DNA from: Prorocentrum cordatum
Lineage: Eukaryota; Sar; Dinophyceae; Prorocentrales; Prorocentraceae
Direction: 5' to 3'
Assembly (NCBI GenBank): GCA_963575745.1
Contig: CAUYUJ010016063.1
Coordinates: forward strand, 255,546-297,561
Length of the DNA stretch: 42,016 bases
The notes beneath the pieces are model-generated. The model made no database searches, was not told the DNA's origin, and saw nothing but the letters and a program-made list of their open reading frames with translations. Every line of letters begins with the position of its first letter. The stretch's first letter is position 1. A program made the position numbers and the translations under genes. Positions 1-11,270 of this stretch are shown in pieces.

Positions 1-372
1 ATGACATGGCAAAAAATGAGGAACTTGATCAGGCACGCCGAGCAAGCGCTGCACAAGACACACGGGTCAATGTTATGTGTTTCTTTTTCTGTTGAACAGT
101 CAGATCGGGCCCTGGGTCGGCGGAGTGGCATTAGCCGCAACTGATGTAAAAATGCAAGGCCCGCGTGTCGCAGCTCGAGCTCCGGCCTGGCCAGGAAATT
201 GAATTGGGCAAAGCAGTTCAAGACGAAAGCTGAGACTGAGGACATGAGCATCCGAGTAAACATCTGACCCTGCACCTAGGATCGCGCGCCCTGGGCCGTC
301 GCAGATGGGGCAACACCCGCGGGGTCTGTCCAAGCGCTGGTTCAGGGTGCCCGATCTGAAGGGGGGGGGGCC
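1..372. other. Upstream flank, no gene recognised
   Basis: No convincing coding region is visible. A pyrimidine run ending in AG near 85-100 (TTTCTTTTTCTGTTGAACAG) looks like a 3' splice site, so an upstream exon or the trans-splice acceptor of the next gene could lie here. A G10 run sits just before the ATG at 373. I found no match to the dinoflagellate spliced leader. Confidence 0.3.
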
Positions 373-1594
373 ATGCGTCTTGCGCCGCAGGGGACGGCTG
401 CGACCCCCGCCGACTCCGAAGATGCAGTTTCAGGGGCATCTTCGGGCAAGAAACGGAGGATATCAAAGAACATGGAAACGCTGGAGACATGCGAGGGATG
501 GAACTTCGGCTTCAACCAGCAAATGCAGGTTGGACTAGTTCTGTCGAAGCGCTTCTCTCTTGAACTCTCCTGAAACAGCAACCCACATCCCGTGATCTCC
601 TCCACCTCCGCTCCTCTATCTGACCCTGCCCCGCCCAACCCAGTCTTGCCAGTATGGCAGCAGCACATGTGTTTACTGGTCGCCCCCTGGCCCCCTCCCC
701 CGTCAGATGGCCTGGCGATGCAAGGCCAGCGGGCCCGAGCACCCCGAGTTCACGAGAGGCCAGAAGCAGGAGGGAGAGAGGCCTTTGCTGGCCACGTGGC
801 CAGACGGCGTCCAGTGGGAGATCGTCGGCACTGTCTCCACGGACGCGTCCGCAGAGGATCCCGCGAAGGGCAAGGGTGGCGACAGCATCGTGTTCAAGGG
901 CGAGAAGGGCGGCGCGGTCGCGAAGGTTGTGGTGGAGAGGAAGGCCGACGTGAAGTGGCTCCAGATGAAGGTCGGCTCAAAGCCGATGCTGCAGCTGCTG
1001 GGGTACAATGACGAACATCACGAATCGGCCAAGGACTTCGTGACTGCGATCGCGAAGGACTACATCAAGAGCACAGCCGACTGGACGGCGAACAAGACCA
1101 AGTTCGAGAAGCGCAAGCAGGAGTGGCTGCTGCAGCACGGGAAAGCGTCGAAGAAGACCGTCACGAAGAAGCCAGGCGGCGCAGCTGCGAAGCCCATGAA
1201 GTCAGCGCCTAAGATGCCAGCAGAGGACGAGGCAGATGAGAAGGAGCCAGAGGCACAAGACGCAGAGGGCGACGAGGAAGAGGAGGCCCTGCAAGAGGAG
1301 GAGGAGGAGGAGGAGGTGGAGGAGGAGACGAAGGACGAGGCTGCCGCAGACGCGGCTGCAGCCCCTCTGAAGCGGCCAGCCTCTGCCATGCGCAGGCCGG
1401 CCGCGGCGGCCGCGGCGGCCGCGCCTGGCGCCGACAGCGGCCGCAAGCGCAGCGCGGAGGAGAGCTCCGCGGTGATCAACGAGGCGGAGGCAGGCGACGA
1501 GGAGGGCGCCCAGGTGGTCGTCGAGACGGGCAGCGCCTCGCCTCAGCCACTGATGCCGTCGGCGATTCCTGACGATGACTTGTTTGGATTTTGA
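373..1594 (+). CDS. Two-exon hypothetical protein, acidic, Lys/Ala-rich, probably nuclear
   Basis: I do not recognise this protein. Exon 1 (373-528) runs from an ATG and ends in a CAG codon followed by GT. Exon 2 (707-1594) starts after CCCCGTCAG. The 178-bp intron is phase 0, so the frame joins cleanly into about 347 residues. A basic KKRR cluster lies near residue 26. The middle (roughly residues 60-190) looks like a folded domain rich in Trp, Lys and Val. The tail is low complexity: a long Glu/Asp run, then two KRPA/RRPA-type basic patches with an Ala run, then an acidic end finishing in DDDLFGF. Such tails suggest a nuclear or chromatin-associated protein, but that is inference. The next gene follows on the same strand about 400 bp downstream, as in dinoflagellate unidirectional clusters. 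The exon 1 assignment is less certain than exon 2. Confidence 0.6.
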
Positions 1595-2000
1595 GCGCAG
1601 GAGCGCAGGGCTGAGCAAAAAAAAGCATATCCCACACCCCCTCCTCAGACTCCCCAGTCCCCCTCTAACCCCTTCTCGCCTAACTCCCTCCTCGCCCGTC
1701 GCTCCCGCTCGCTGTGCTCCCCGCGGCCTTGAGCGATCGTGCGAGCGCCCCATGATTGCCGCTGACCCCTCAGCGGGGCGCCAGGCGGGCGAGGGCCAGT
1801 CGGGGGGGGTGGGCGCGCGATTGCTGCGGGCTGCAGGCGAGAACTTGGCCGATGAAGCGGGTGGATGAGCGAGGGGGGGGAGGGGGGGAGAGAGAGGGAA
1901 AGAGGAGAAACACAAGAGGGCAGAGGAGGGGGGGATGGAGAGAGGACCGAGATAGGCAGCAACAGGAGTTGGGCGGGCAGCATGCCTCCCGCACCGCCAG
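1595..2000. other. Intergenic spacer or 5' intron, purine-rich
   Basis: Between the stop codon at 1592-1594 and the acceptor at 1999-2000 there is a pyrimidine-rich half (1625-1735) and a purine-rich half (1865-1960). A short ATG-led stretch at 1751-1864 could be a first exon of the downstream gene, because that gene's first clear exon begins at an AG acceptor and has no ATG of its own. This is unproven. Confidence 0.3.
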
Positions 2001-2558
2001 GACCACGCCGACGCCTCCACCGCGGTGGACGAGATCGCGGTCGACACGCTGCTGAAGCGCATCTACGGGGACCCGCTGTTCGGGAAGCTCATGCAGATGA
2101 AAGGCCACGGCGACCTGAATCGTACGATGACCGAGCTGATGGGTGATCTGAGTGAGGACGGCTACATCAAGAGCCCGTCGAAGTGGGGTCTGCCGCCCGT
2201 GACCGCCCTGAAGGGCGAGGCCCCCGCCCCCGCAGCCGCGCCAGAGCAGGGCGCGGCCGCCGTCGACGCCAAGAAGAGGGGGTTCTTCGGCAAGAACAGG
2301 CCTAGCTTGGACGAGGAGGTCGACTTCTGGACTGCGGTCAAGGAGGGCGACTTCCGCGTCCCGACTGACTCGAGGCAGTCATCGATCGCTGGCAAGTGGA
2401 GGCGGGCGTACGAATCTGATGAGAACCTCCGCCGTGACTACGATGCCATCACGGGCCAGAAGAAGTGCAAGCGCCGCGAGGAGTTCCGCATCCAGTGGGC
2501 CAAGGATCAGCATGACACGGTGATGGCGCGCTCGGGAGCCAATGCGCCCAAGTGCCCC
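2001..2558 (+). CDS. Hypothetical multi-exon protein, first recognised exon (gene spans at least 2001-5477)
   Basis: I do not recognise this protein. The open frame starts after the acceptor CGCCAG at 2000 and ends exactly at a CCC codon before GTGAGG at 2559, giving 186 codons and a phase 0 junction to the exon at 3130. It encodes a Leu/Lys-rich N-terminal helix region, a Lys-rich segment with a Pro/Ala linker, and a Trp/Arg/Asp-rich region that looks like a folded DNA- or RNA-binding helix bundle. The true start codon is not visible; a GTG at 2025 is only an internal codon. The exons of this gene are separated by purine-rich introns, typical of the surrounding DNA. The protein ends at 5477 after at least five more exons. 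Confidence 0.55.
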
Positions 2559-3129
2559 GTGAGGAGGAGGAGAATGAGGAGGGGGATGAGGATAAGGAGG
2601 AGCAGGAGGGGGGGAGGAGGAGGAGGAGGAGGAGGAGGAGGAGGAGGAGTGGAGGAGGAAGGAGGAGGTGGAGAGGAGGAGGAGGAGGATGAGGAGGAGG
2701 AGGAAGGAGAGGAGGGGGGGGGGGGGGGCGGAGAGGAGGGGGGGAGGGGGATGGGAGGGAAAGGTTGAGGGGGAATAGAGGAGGAAGAGCAGGGCAGAGA
2801 GGAGGGGGGGGGAGGAGGATGAGGAGAGGAGGAAAGAGGAGGAGGAGGAGGAGAAGGTGGGAAGGGGAGGAGGATGAGGAGGAGGAGGGGGCGGAGGAGG
2901 AGGCAGAGGATGAGGGGGGGTCGGAGGAGGAGGAGGAGGAGGAAGAGGAGGAGGAGGAGAACGAGGTGCATGGGGAGCCCGAGGGGGGCGAAACCATCGG
3001 GCCCTCTCGGGGCTCTTCCGAGGCCCCGCGAACGCCAGGATGGCGAGGCCCCGAGGTCCAGAATCCGTCGTGGAAGGCCTCCTCGGCTGCCTTGCACCTC
3101 CACTGTGCCCCCCCCCCATCCTTCCCCAG
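2559..3129 (+). repeat. Purine-rich intron, (GGA)n-type, in the 2001-5477 gene
   Basis: The stretch from GTGAGG to CCCCAG is almost pure G and A on the + strand up to about 2990, dominated by GAG/GGA triplets with G runs. The final 130 bases are mixed sequence with a pyrimidine tract. Both splice boundaries keep phase 0. Long Glu/Gly ORFs on + and Ser/Pro ORFs on - here are only translations of the repeat. Confidence 0.6.
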
Positions 3130-3264
3130 AAAGCCAAGAAGCAGATCACGACGTACAAAAAGGAGGACTGGGTGTGCGGCAAATACATGCCTCTGGGCAG
3201 GGTGGCCCACCTCGAGGGCGGTGGCGCCCTTGGCTGGCGCCAGGCCCGCTGCAGAAAATGCGCG
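3130..3264 (+). CDS. Internal exon of the 2001-5477 gene
   Basis: This exon starts after CTTCCCCAG and continues the frame in phase 0. It encodes a Lys/Tyr/Trp-rich stretch with spaced cysteines (one in DWVCGKYM, then CRKC near the end), which could be part of a zinc-binding fold. The 3' boundary is unclear because the exon runs into a G-rich tract (GCGCGGGGGGG). The donor may be a non-GT site, which is common in dinoflagellates. I see no known family. Confidence 0.5.
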
Positions 3265-3582
3265 GGGGGGAGGAGGGAGGGGGAGGGGGGGGGAAGGGAG
3301 GGCGAGGGGGCAGGAGTGGGACGAGGAAGAGGAGGAGGAGGAAACGCACGCGGAGATGGCGAGGGGATGGGGGGTGGGTGAAGGGGGGCATGGGGCGGGG
3401 GGGCTAGGGCGAGTGAGGGCGCTCGGGGTGGGCGGGGGTGGGGGGGCGAGCCCTCGCTTCCCCCCCCCCCCCTCGCCCCCCCCCCTTCTTAACCGCGCCC
3501 CCCCCCCCTCTCCCCTGCCCGCCCCCCCTCCGTCGCTCACCCCCGCGACCTCCTCCTGGCGGGCCGGGGCGCGTGCCGCTAG

Positions 3583-4391
3583 GCCATCAAGCTCTTCAGC
3601 AAGGCAATGGTGCTCGGCCCCCCGTGGATCATGTGCGATCCGCTCACGGAGGCGCTCCGCGCCTTGTACGTGGAGATGGATCGGCGCTTAGGTCCCTGAC
3701 TGGCCCTGTGGGATCTGGCCGATCGAACGGCCGAGATCTGCAGGGCGGCTGGGCAGGGGCGGCCACGTGAGGGAGATGGTAGGGGTGGGGATGCGAGCAG
3801 ATAAGAGGGAGTAGCAGAGGAGGGCGACATAGAGAGGCGAGCGAGGGATCGAGGGGAGAGCGAGGGGAAAGCCCCCAACCTCCCCCCTCGAACCCTCATC
3901 GACCAAGGGTTTCAACCGCGTCTTCTCCGAGGCGTGGGTCCAGCACGTCGAGTGGAGCAACGGCGCCGAGAGCACGACTAAGAGGTCTGTCGAGGACAGG
4001 GCGATATCAAATGTCTGATGTGGGGAGGGGGGCGCCGCGAGCCTGGGAGGGCAGGAGGGTGGGGGAGGGGCAGGAGAAGGAGGAGGAGGAGGGTGAGGAG
4101 GAGGGGAGGAGCAAGTTTGATGGCGCAGTCCTGGTTCTGTTTTGTTCCCTTTTATTATTTTTTCGGAGGGCTCTTGGGCAATCGCCACCTCGGGGTCCTG
4201 GGCCGTCTCTCCGTCTCTGTCAGGGCCCTCGGGCCCTGGGCCACCTCGGGGCCCTCTGCCCCCTGCCCGCAAGGGCAAGCTCGAGGCCGAGGGTGGGAAG
4301 CACCAGAAGATCGCTGACCACGCGGCCAACCCCGCGGCCAGCGGCGCGACCGAGGCTGGCGGGGCGCAGGTCGCCAAGGAACAAGAGCGGG
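3583..4391 (+). CDS. Three short internal exons of the 2001-5477 gene
   Basis: Three coding islands, each preceded by an AG acceptor, lie in this span: about 3583-3692 (contains VLGPPWIMCDPLTEAL and LYVEMD), about 3908-4000 (contains FSEAWVQHVEWSNG) and about 4274-4391 (Lys/Glu/Ala-rich linker ending in AKEQER). Each is bounded by pyrimidine or purine repeat tracts that read as introns. Donor sites are not clear-cut, so the exact ends and phases are uncertain. The amino acid content (Trp, Met, His, Phe) differs sharply from the surrounding repeat translations, which supports coding. Confidence 0.45.
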
Positions 4392-4394
4392 CGG

Positions 4395-4672
4395 GGGGGG
4401 GGGGGGGGGTAAGGGAAGGAAGGAGGAGGAGGAGGGAGGAGGAGGAAGTGAAGGAGGAGTAGGGAGGAGGAGGGAGGAGGAGGAAGGAGGATTGAGGAGG
4501 AGGATGAGGAGGGGGGGGGGGGGGAGGGGGAGAGGATGAGGGGGCGAGGCGGGACGAGGACGAGGACGAGGAGGAGGGCGAGGACGAGGAGGAGGGGGAG
4601 GAGGAGGAGGAGGAGGAGGAGGAGGAGAAGGAGGATGAGGAGGAGGAGGAGGAGGAGGAGGAGGAGGAGGAG
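4395..4672 (+). repeat. (GGA)n/(GAGGAC)n purine tract in an intron
   Basis: This is near-continuous GGA, GGGAGGA and GACGAG repetition with G runs at about 4395-4408 and 4511-4524. It forms most of the intron between the third of the three short internal exons (about 4274-4391) and the terminal exon at 4956. Nothing else is visible. Confidence 0.7.
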
Positions 4673-4955
4673 CGGCATACCCCAGGGAGCGGCGAGAGCG
4701 CAGACCAGAGGGCCCCAGAGGGGGGGGGATGGGGGCAGCCCAGGGGCTGGCGCCCCAACTTCCCAGGCAAGTCTGGGCGACGCCCCGTGCCCCCCACCCC
4801 CCCTCCCCATGTCCCATGCCCCACCCCGCCCAGGGCTGTTCGGGCGCTCTGCTCGGGGAACCAGGTGTGCGCGGGGGTTGGGGGTTTAGGTTCAGAGGGT
4901 GAGAAGGGTGAAGGGGGGCGCCCGCCCCTTGTCACCACTCCTCACCCCATGGCAG

Positions 4956-5477
4956 GGGAGGGCGGCGCCCGCCCCCGCTCAGGAGGCGCCCGCTGCTGCG
5001 GCCGTGGCCGCGACCGAGACGCCCGCGCAGGAGCGGGCCCGCGTCAAGAAGGAGAAGGATGAGAAGATCGCAGCGGCCTTGAAGAGCGACGCCCCGTCCG
5101 CCGAGAAGGCCAACAAGGAGCGGGTCGCCGACGGGAGGAAGATCATGGCTCGCTACTCCAAGATCGTGCAGTCGGCCAACCTCATCACAGTGCAGGTGCC
5201 GAGAGATGCACAGTTGTCGTGGGTCAAGGATGACTCGGACTATGAGAAGATGGGTGAGGTGATGGCCAGTTTGAACTCCAAGATCTGTGCATCAGCGCTC
5301 TTGACGAAGAGCGTGCAGAGCGACTTCGGGAAGCTCAAGGGCGCGCTCGGCGAGGAGAAGTTCAATGCCGTGCTGTTCGAGATCAAGAGCCTCGTGCCAG
5401 ATCTTGACGCGCTCGAGGAGCTGGTCCAGTGCCTGCAGGGCATGATCGAGCTGAAGAGCAAGAGGACCAAGATCTAG
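4956..5477 (+). CDS. Terminal exon of the 2001-5477 gene, helical C-terminal domain
   Basis: This exon opens after CCCCATGGCAG and runs to a TAG at 5475-5477, about 170 codons. It begins with an Ala/Pro linker, passes through a charged Arg/Lys/Glu helix (ERARVKKEKDEK), and ends in a Leu-rich all-helical region containing DDSDYEKMGEVM and a Lys-rich tail SKRTKI. The helical charge pattern suggests a coiled coil or protein-interaction region. It is the clearest coding segment of this gene by composition. I do not recognise the family. Confidence 0.65.
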   Translation, partial: GRAAPAPAQEAPAAAAVAATETPAQERARVKKEKDEKIAAALKSDAPSAEKANKERVADGRKIMARYSKIVQSANLITVQVPRDAQLSWVKDDSDYEKMGEVMASLNSKICASALLTKSVQSDFGKLKGALGEEKFNAVLFEIKSLVPDLDALEELVQCLQGMIELKSKRTKI

Positions 5478-5719
5478 AGAGGCAGCCAGCCTCTGTCGCG
5501 AGGCAGCCTCTGCCTCTGTCGCGCGCGCGTCATCGCGCGCACGCTCGTGCAGCACGTCGTGCCCAGGGCAATTTCCCAGGGCGGCAGCTGCTGCTGCAAT
5601 ATTGGGGTCTAGGGTTCCAGCCGCCTGCCAGGTGCCTCGTCGTGCGGGTGAGGAGGTCCTGGTGATTTCGGCAAGTGATTCAGATGTTCAGGCGTTTCAG
5701 CCTGCCCTGTGGCACAAAA

Positions 5720-5870
5720 AGTACCGGATGAAATCAGTGCGCACAGGTACCGGATGAAATGCCAGGTGAAGTGCGCGGAAGCTGTGTTTTTACAGGGTTT
5801 GTACCGGATGATCTGGTTTCATCTGCCATTTCAGCTGCCAGATGAAATGGCAGATGAAATCTGCTGGCCC
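5720..5870. repeat. GTACCGGATGAAAT-type short repeats with a perfect hairpin
   Basis: The motif GTACCGGATGA occurs three times (about 5722, 5746 and 5801), each followed by related GAAAT/CCAG words. Bases 5817-5833 and 5843-5859 are perfect 17-bp inverted repeats around a 9-base spacer. The block lies downstream of the 2001-5477 gene and could be in its 3' UTR. No coding potential is seen. Confidence 0.6.
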
Positions 5871-6083
5871 CGCTTTCTGTCCAAAATCACCTGTCGGAGG
5901 CTATCTCAGACGCTGGGGGGCCGGCTGCGGGCCCGCGGGAGAAGAGGTGCCAGGAAAGGTGGTGCGTCGGCGGAGCGGAGAGGCACGCTCGCCGCATAGA
6001 GTCGAGAAGGAGGGGGCTTGGAGGACGCGGGCGCAGCACATGGGCAGGTGGGCGATTAGAACAACGATGGCCGAAAGTAGTAG

Positions 6084-6130
6084 GAAAAGGAGGAGGAGGA
6101 GGAGGAGGAGGAGGAGGAGGAGGAGGGGGT
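6084..6130 (+). repeat. (GGA)n microsatellite
   Basis: This is a run of GGA triplets in otherwise mixed sequence. The region from 5871 to 6535 around it shows no gene. Confidence 0.7.
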
Positions 6131-6531
6131 GGGAGGAAGGGGGGGAAGAGGGAATGCAGGCGAGGACCTAGGAGAGGAGGAGACAGGGGTTCCGATCGAG
6201 GGCAGCTAAGGCGAGCGTCAATCGCATGCGACCCCTAATAACGCGACATGGGCTGGGGACGCGGGGACCTCGCAGCAGAAGCGGGGAGATCGGAGCGTTC
6301 GTGGCAACGCATGGCGCTCGCTGTCGACACATTTACTGACTGGCCCATCGTGCGTGCAGTTTGCTCACAAGCAAGATAGACATATCAAAAGCATTCGGTT
6401 GCTGCGGCGCTGGATGGCCTGCCCCCTGTCAGTGCTTTGACCTCCTTCCTTTGTCCTGCTCCGCCTCTTAATCTTCCTCCTCGCTCCTCATCTCTCTGTT
6501 CCTTCCCTTCGGTGTCTTTGACTTATGTTTT

Positions 6532-7547
<1,016 letters not shown>

Positions 7548-9266
7548 ATGCCTGGTGGCGATAGGTCTCGCACGCCAGTTGGCCCCAGGAGATGGAACCC
7601 AACCTCGGAGGCGGAGAGGGAAGCAGGTTCGGCCCTACTGGAGCAGCTGTTAAGTCTGTATGCCAGCTGTCGCCTTACGGCGAAAGACCTCGCCACGTTG
7701 CGCTGGCACTGTAGCGGGGCGAAAGTGCCAGGTGGGGATTTCAAGTTGTACGCGGTGGCCCCTGCCCAGGGCTCAAATGGAAACTACCAGAAGCACCTGG
7801 ATAAAGTGTTCCCGAAATCTCCAGAGGCGCTAATGCCAGTAACCACGCCCATGTACGACAAACAGGTTGGCCGCGTAAGAAGACACGTGCAGGTCAGAGT
7901 TCTCTGGCAATCCATCAGGGCCGAAATCAAAAATGACCCAGAAATACTCAACGCACTTACTTCTGAAAATCCTGGCCCAGAGAGCGCCCTTAACGTGCCT
8001 GCCGATTTGGAACACGAGGCTGTTGTTAAAGCGTCCAGGGAAGGTCGTTCTCGGCCTCTCCCGCTGGGCATCTACCTCGACGGTGTCAGGTACCAGCAAC
8101 AGGCCGCGGGGCGCTCAGACTCTGTGCTGGGCCTGTGGTGCGTGAATCTCATCTCGCGCCGCAGGCATTTCATCGCGGCTACCAAGGGCCAAGACAAATG
8201 CCAATGCGGGTGCAGAGGCCAGTGCACTCTGTTCCCGCTCATGGATAACATAGCCTGGCAAATTGAGGCCATGCAGTCAGGTCAATCGCCGACGCGTTTC
8301 CTGGACAATTCGATGATCCCCGCAAGTATGGCACCTGGTGAGGCATTGCCTTTTTCGGCAATGCTGCTATATGTCAAAGGGGATTGGGCCGAGCACACGC
8401 ACTCGCTTGGCCTGCCCTCGTGGCAACGCGTGCACGGGCCCTGTCAATTCTGCAGCCTCGACCGCGATCACCTAGAATGCTGCGATGACGAGTTGGATGC
8501 TCCAGACCCCCCGTGGCCATTGAAATCGCACGAATCGCATGGGGCTGCATGTGCAGCTCGGGAGATTTGCGCACCCCTCGGGTCGGCGAAGGACGTCTCA
8601 GAGTTGAAGTCGGCATTGAAGTGGAAATCAACCGACAAGGGGCTGGGGGGCAGAATGGTTATGAAAGAATTATTTATTCATGGTGTGCGGTTGCAACCTG
8701 GTGATCGTCTGACGCCGTCCCGTTCTCTCCCAGACATTGCGTCGCTTGAAACAGCGAGAGTGCCGATCCGCATCACGTTTTGGCGCCCCTCGTTCAACAA
8801 TGACAGCAGGAGCTTAGACGAAGTGGTGTCGAGATGCCCGTTGTTCAGCGCTTCTCTGGGCACTTCGCCTTGCCAGTCGCTGGCAATCGACGTCCTGCAC
8901 GCGCTGCACCTAGGGCCCGCGCACCGCTTCATCAGCGCCGCCCTTTGGCGGATCGTGCTGCGCAACCCGTGGGGCCTACCTGGCACGCTGGAAACAGTGA
9001 TTGCGAGCGGGGTGCAGCTGTTATCTTCAGATTTGGATGCGTGGCAAGATCGAGAGAATATACCTCACGATCGACGCGTGGGCAGCCTCACGCCGAAAAT
9101 GATGGGCGACCGCGGCGAGTACAACTTTCAGGATCCGATTTTTTTGTTTCTTTGCCAGCGTCCTGGGTTAGAACGGGCCCCGAGCGGGGGCGCGGGGGCC
9201 ATGCGCAGTTATGAAAGGGGAGCTTCTGCAAACGCTTGTATTATAAATGTGTGGGTTCAACTGTGA
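7548..9266 (+). CDS. DDE/tnp2-like transposase-family protein, first exon
   Basis: The long open frame starts at ATG 7548 (MPGGDRSRTP) and gives about 520 clearly protein-like residues. Features that suggest a tnp2/CACTA-like or related DDE fold, in order, are: YLDGVRY near residue 178; a cysteine cluster CQCGCRGQC near residue 221, which I associate with abundant dinoflagellate family members; YVKGDWAEHTHSLGLPSW near residue 280, followed by CQFC; and DVLHALHLG near residue 447, resembling the Asp-x-x-His motif of tnp2. These give candidate catalytic Asp residues. The exon probably ends near 9110-9160, after LTPKMMGD, and the frame then runs into non-coding sequence before the stop at 9266. 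Exons at 11755 and 13138 continue it. It may be a domesticated or still mobile copy; I see no terminal repeats. Confidence 0.6.
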   Translation: MPGGDRSRTPVGPRRWNPTSEAEREAGSALLEQLLSLYASCRLTAKDLATLRWHCSGAKVPGGDFKLYAVAPAQGSNGNYQKHLDKVFPKSPEALMPVTTPMYDKQVGRVRRHVQVRVLWQSIRAEIKNDPEILNALTSENPGPESALNVPADLEHEAVVKASREGRSRPLPLGIYLDGVRYQQQAAGRSDSVLGLWCVNLISRRRHFIAATKGQDKCQCGCRGQCTLFPLMDNIAWQIEAMQSGQSPTRFLDNSMIPASMAPGEALPFSAMLLYVKGDWAEHTHSLGLPSWQRVHGPCQFCSLDRDHLECCDDELDAPDPPWPLKSHESHGAACAAREICAPLGSAKDVSELKSALKWKSTDKGLGGRMVMKELFIHGVRLQPGDRLTPSRSLPDIASLETARVPIRITFWRPSFNNDSRSLDEVVSRCPLFSASLGTSPCQSLAIDVLHALHLGPAHRFISAALWRIVLRNPWGLPGTLETVIASGVQLLSSDLDAWQDRENIPHDRRVGSLTPKMMGDRGEYNFQDPIFLFLCQRPGLERAPSGGAGAMRSYERGASANACIINVWVQL

Positions 9267-9420
9267 ACTTAAATGTTGTATGTCTGTGTATGTATATATG
9301 TAGGTATGTATAGATACATACATATATACATGCATGCGCGTGTACATAATGTAAAACACATACACACACGCACACGCGCACTACACATGTGCAACGTATA
9401 ATTACGCGCGTGCCGAGCGC
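9267..9420. repeat. GTAT/CATAC and CACACG alternating microsatellite
   Basis: Alternating purine-pyrimidine sequence follows the first transposase exon. It includes the hairpin GTATGTAT-AG-ATACATAC near 9303-9320 and CACACGCACACGCGCAC near 9363-9380. It is intronic by the model given here. Confidence 0.7.
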
Positions 9421-9831
9421 AACAGTCGGCCGCAGCGAGAGATCGACCAGCGCAGAGTCTAGAGAGGGAGCGACACAGCGAGAACGATGAATGGCGACAC
9501 CTAGAGATAAGTCGGGCACATCGCCGCCCCCGAGAAGCGCCAACGCAGGCCCCGAAGGGGGCCGCGCAGCAGGCCCACAAAGGCTGTCAACAAGCCCCCA
9601 CGGCGCACCCAACAGGCCAGCCAAACGCCCGCAAGATCCCCCAAGAGGCACCGCCAGAAGGCAAACATGGTTTTGAAAACGCGCATCTCTGAAGCATCCC
9701 ATCCCCCCGCCCCGCCCCCTTTCACGCGCGTGGCCCGCCCGCCCCCCCGCCCCCCCCCCCTGCCCCAGTCCCACGGTTCGGCCAGAAGGTTTGGCCACGG
9801 AAGAGCAGCAATCGTGGCTCGTCGTTCTATC

Positions 9832-10560
9832 ATGGCGTCAGAGGGAGGGCCACCCCCGCAGCCCGATGGAGAGATTTCCGACGTGAGCCCGTCGCTGCTT
9901 GACGACTCAGGGTACTACGACTCAGACGGCGGCATCGGTTCGGAGGGGCTGCTCGACCGCTCAGGGTACTACGACTCCGACGGCGGCATCGATTCGGAGG
10001 GGCTGCTCGACGCCTCAGGGTACTACGACTCCGACGGCGCCATCGGTTCGGAGGGGGAGGAGGAGATGGGGCCCAACATGGAGCCCAACATGGAGCCCGA
10101 GATGGGGCCCGATATGATGGAGCCCGACATGGTGGAGCCCGACATGGTGGAGCCCGACATGATGGAGCCCGACATGATGGAGCCCACGATGGAGCCCAAC
10201 ATGATGGAGCCCAAGATGGAGCCCACGATGGAGCCCAACGTGATGGAGCCCACGATGATGGATGGAGCCCACGATGATGGAGCCCAAGATGGAGCCCAGG
10301 ATGGAGCCCACGATGGAGCCCAATATGATGGGGCCCAGCATGATGGAGCCCATCGCCCTCATCGATCTCGAGAGCGGCACTCACGGCGAGGTCGACAGGA
10401 TCGGCATCCTCGACGGCGAGGTCGACAGGATCGGCCTCCTCGACGGCGAGGTTGGCCCCGAGAGAGACAATGCGCACGAAGAGATCGATGTCGACGAGGA
10501 GCTCGTCGCAGTCGTCGTCGTGGTCACCGTCCCCCTCCTGGCCCTCCTTCCCCATTCTTT
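9832..10560 (+). CDS. Acidic tandem-repeat ORF inside the transposase-gene intron
   Basis: From ATG 9832 (MASEGGPPPQ) the frame encodes three 18-residue repeats (54 bp each, with GYYDSDGG cores at 9911, 9965 and 10019). These are followed by 12-15 bp repeats encoding Met-Glu-Pro-rich units (about 10062-10350), then two to three 30-bp units encoding GEVDRIGILD-like sequence (about 10385-10460), and an acidic EEIDVDEEL end. The Met-Glu-Pro array changes frame near 10258-10262, where four extra bases occur, and the downstream acidic part is in the second frame. The product is extremely acidic and repetitive, and no family is recognised. It lies between two exons of the transposase-like gene on the same strand, so it is either a nested gene or an insertion. 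Confidence 0.4.
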
Positions 10561-10574
10561 CTGGCATGGTCATC

Positions 10575-11060
10575 CTTCCTCCTCCTCCTCCTCCGCCCGC
10601 CCCTCCCTCTCCCCCCTGTTGCCTTTAACTTTCAGCCTTTCTGCGTCCACTACTCCGTCGGCGCTCGCAGTAATCCGAGTTGTTTCGTCCTCCTCCGTCT
10701 CCATCCCCTCCCCTCCCATCCCCTCCTCCTCATTCTCAACTCAGCGTCTTCGTCGTCTTCTCGTTCCTCCTACCTCTCTTACCACAGTCCCTTTCTCTTT
10801 CCCCCCCCACCCCTCTTCTTTTTTTTTTTCCTGCCCTCTTTCCTCCTCTTTCGTCGTAACCCCTCACCTTGTCCTCCTGCTCGTGTTTACTCTTCTTCCT
10901 CCTTTCTCCTCCTAGTCCCCTCCTTGCTCGTCTCCGCTTCCTCCTCCGACCCCTTTCTCCTCCCTCCTCCTCTCCTCCTCCTCCTCCTCCCCTCCTACAT
11001 CTCTTCCTCTTCCTCCTCCTACTCCTCCTCCTACCTTCCTCCTCCTCCTCACTTCTCCTC

Positions 11061-11093
<33 letters not shown>

Positions 11094-11240
11094 TCCTCCT
11101 CCTCCCCTTTCCTCCTCCCCCTCGTCCTCCTCCTCGTCCTCCTCGACGATCGTCGTCCTCCTCCTGGTCCTTCTCCTCTTCCTCCTCCTCCGCCTCCTCC
11201 CCCCCCCCTCCCCTCCTTCTCCCGCGCGCCCTCTGCCCAC
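10575..11240. repeat. Pyrimidine-rich (TCC)n tract with a C30 homopolymer
   Basis: The + strand is nearly all C and T, dominated by TCC/CTC words. Bases 11062-11091 are a run of 30 C. By position it is an intron between the acidic ORF and the small cysteine exon. Proline/serine and Arg/Gly ORFs here are repeat translations. Confidence 0.85.
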
Positions 11241-11270
11241 CCCGCCTCACCGAGCGGCGGCCTCGGCAGG

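Noticed and set aside
2379-3691. Long Ser/Pro-rich (-) and Glu/Gly-rich (+) ORFs
   Set aside because: They translate GGA/TCC low-complexity tracts; composition follows the repeat in every frame and the splice model makes them intron.
3688-4938. 416-codon minus-strand ORF
   Set aside because: Ser/Pro homopolymer runs from repeats, and antisense to coding islands with better composition.
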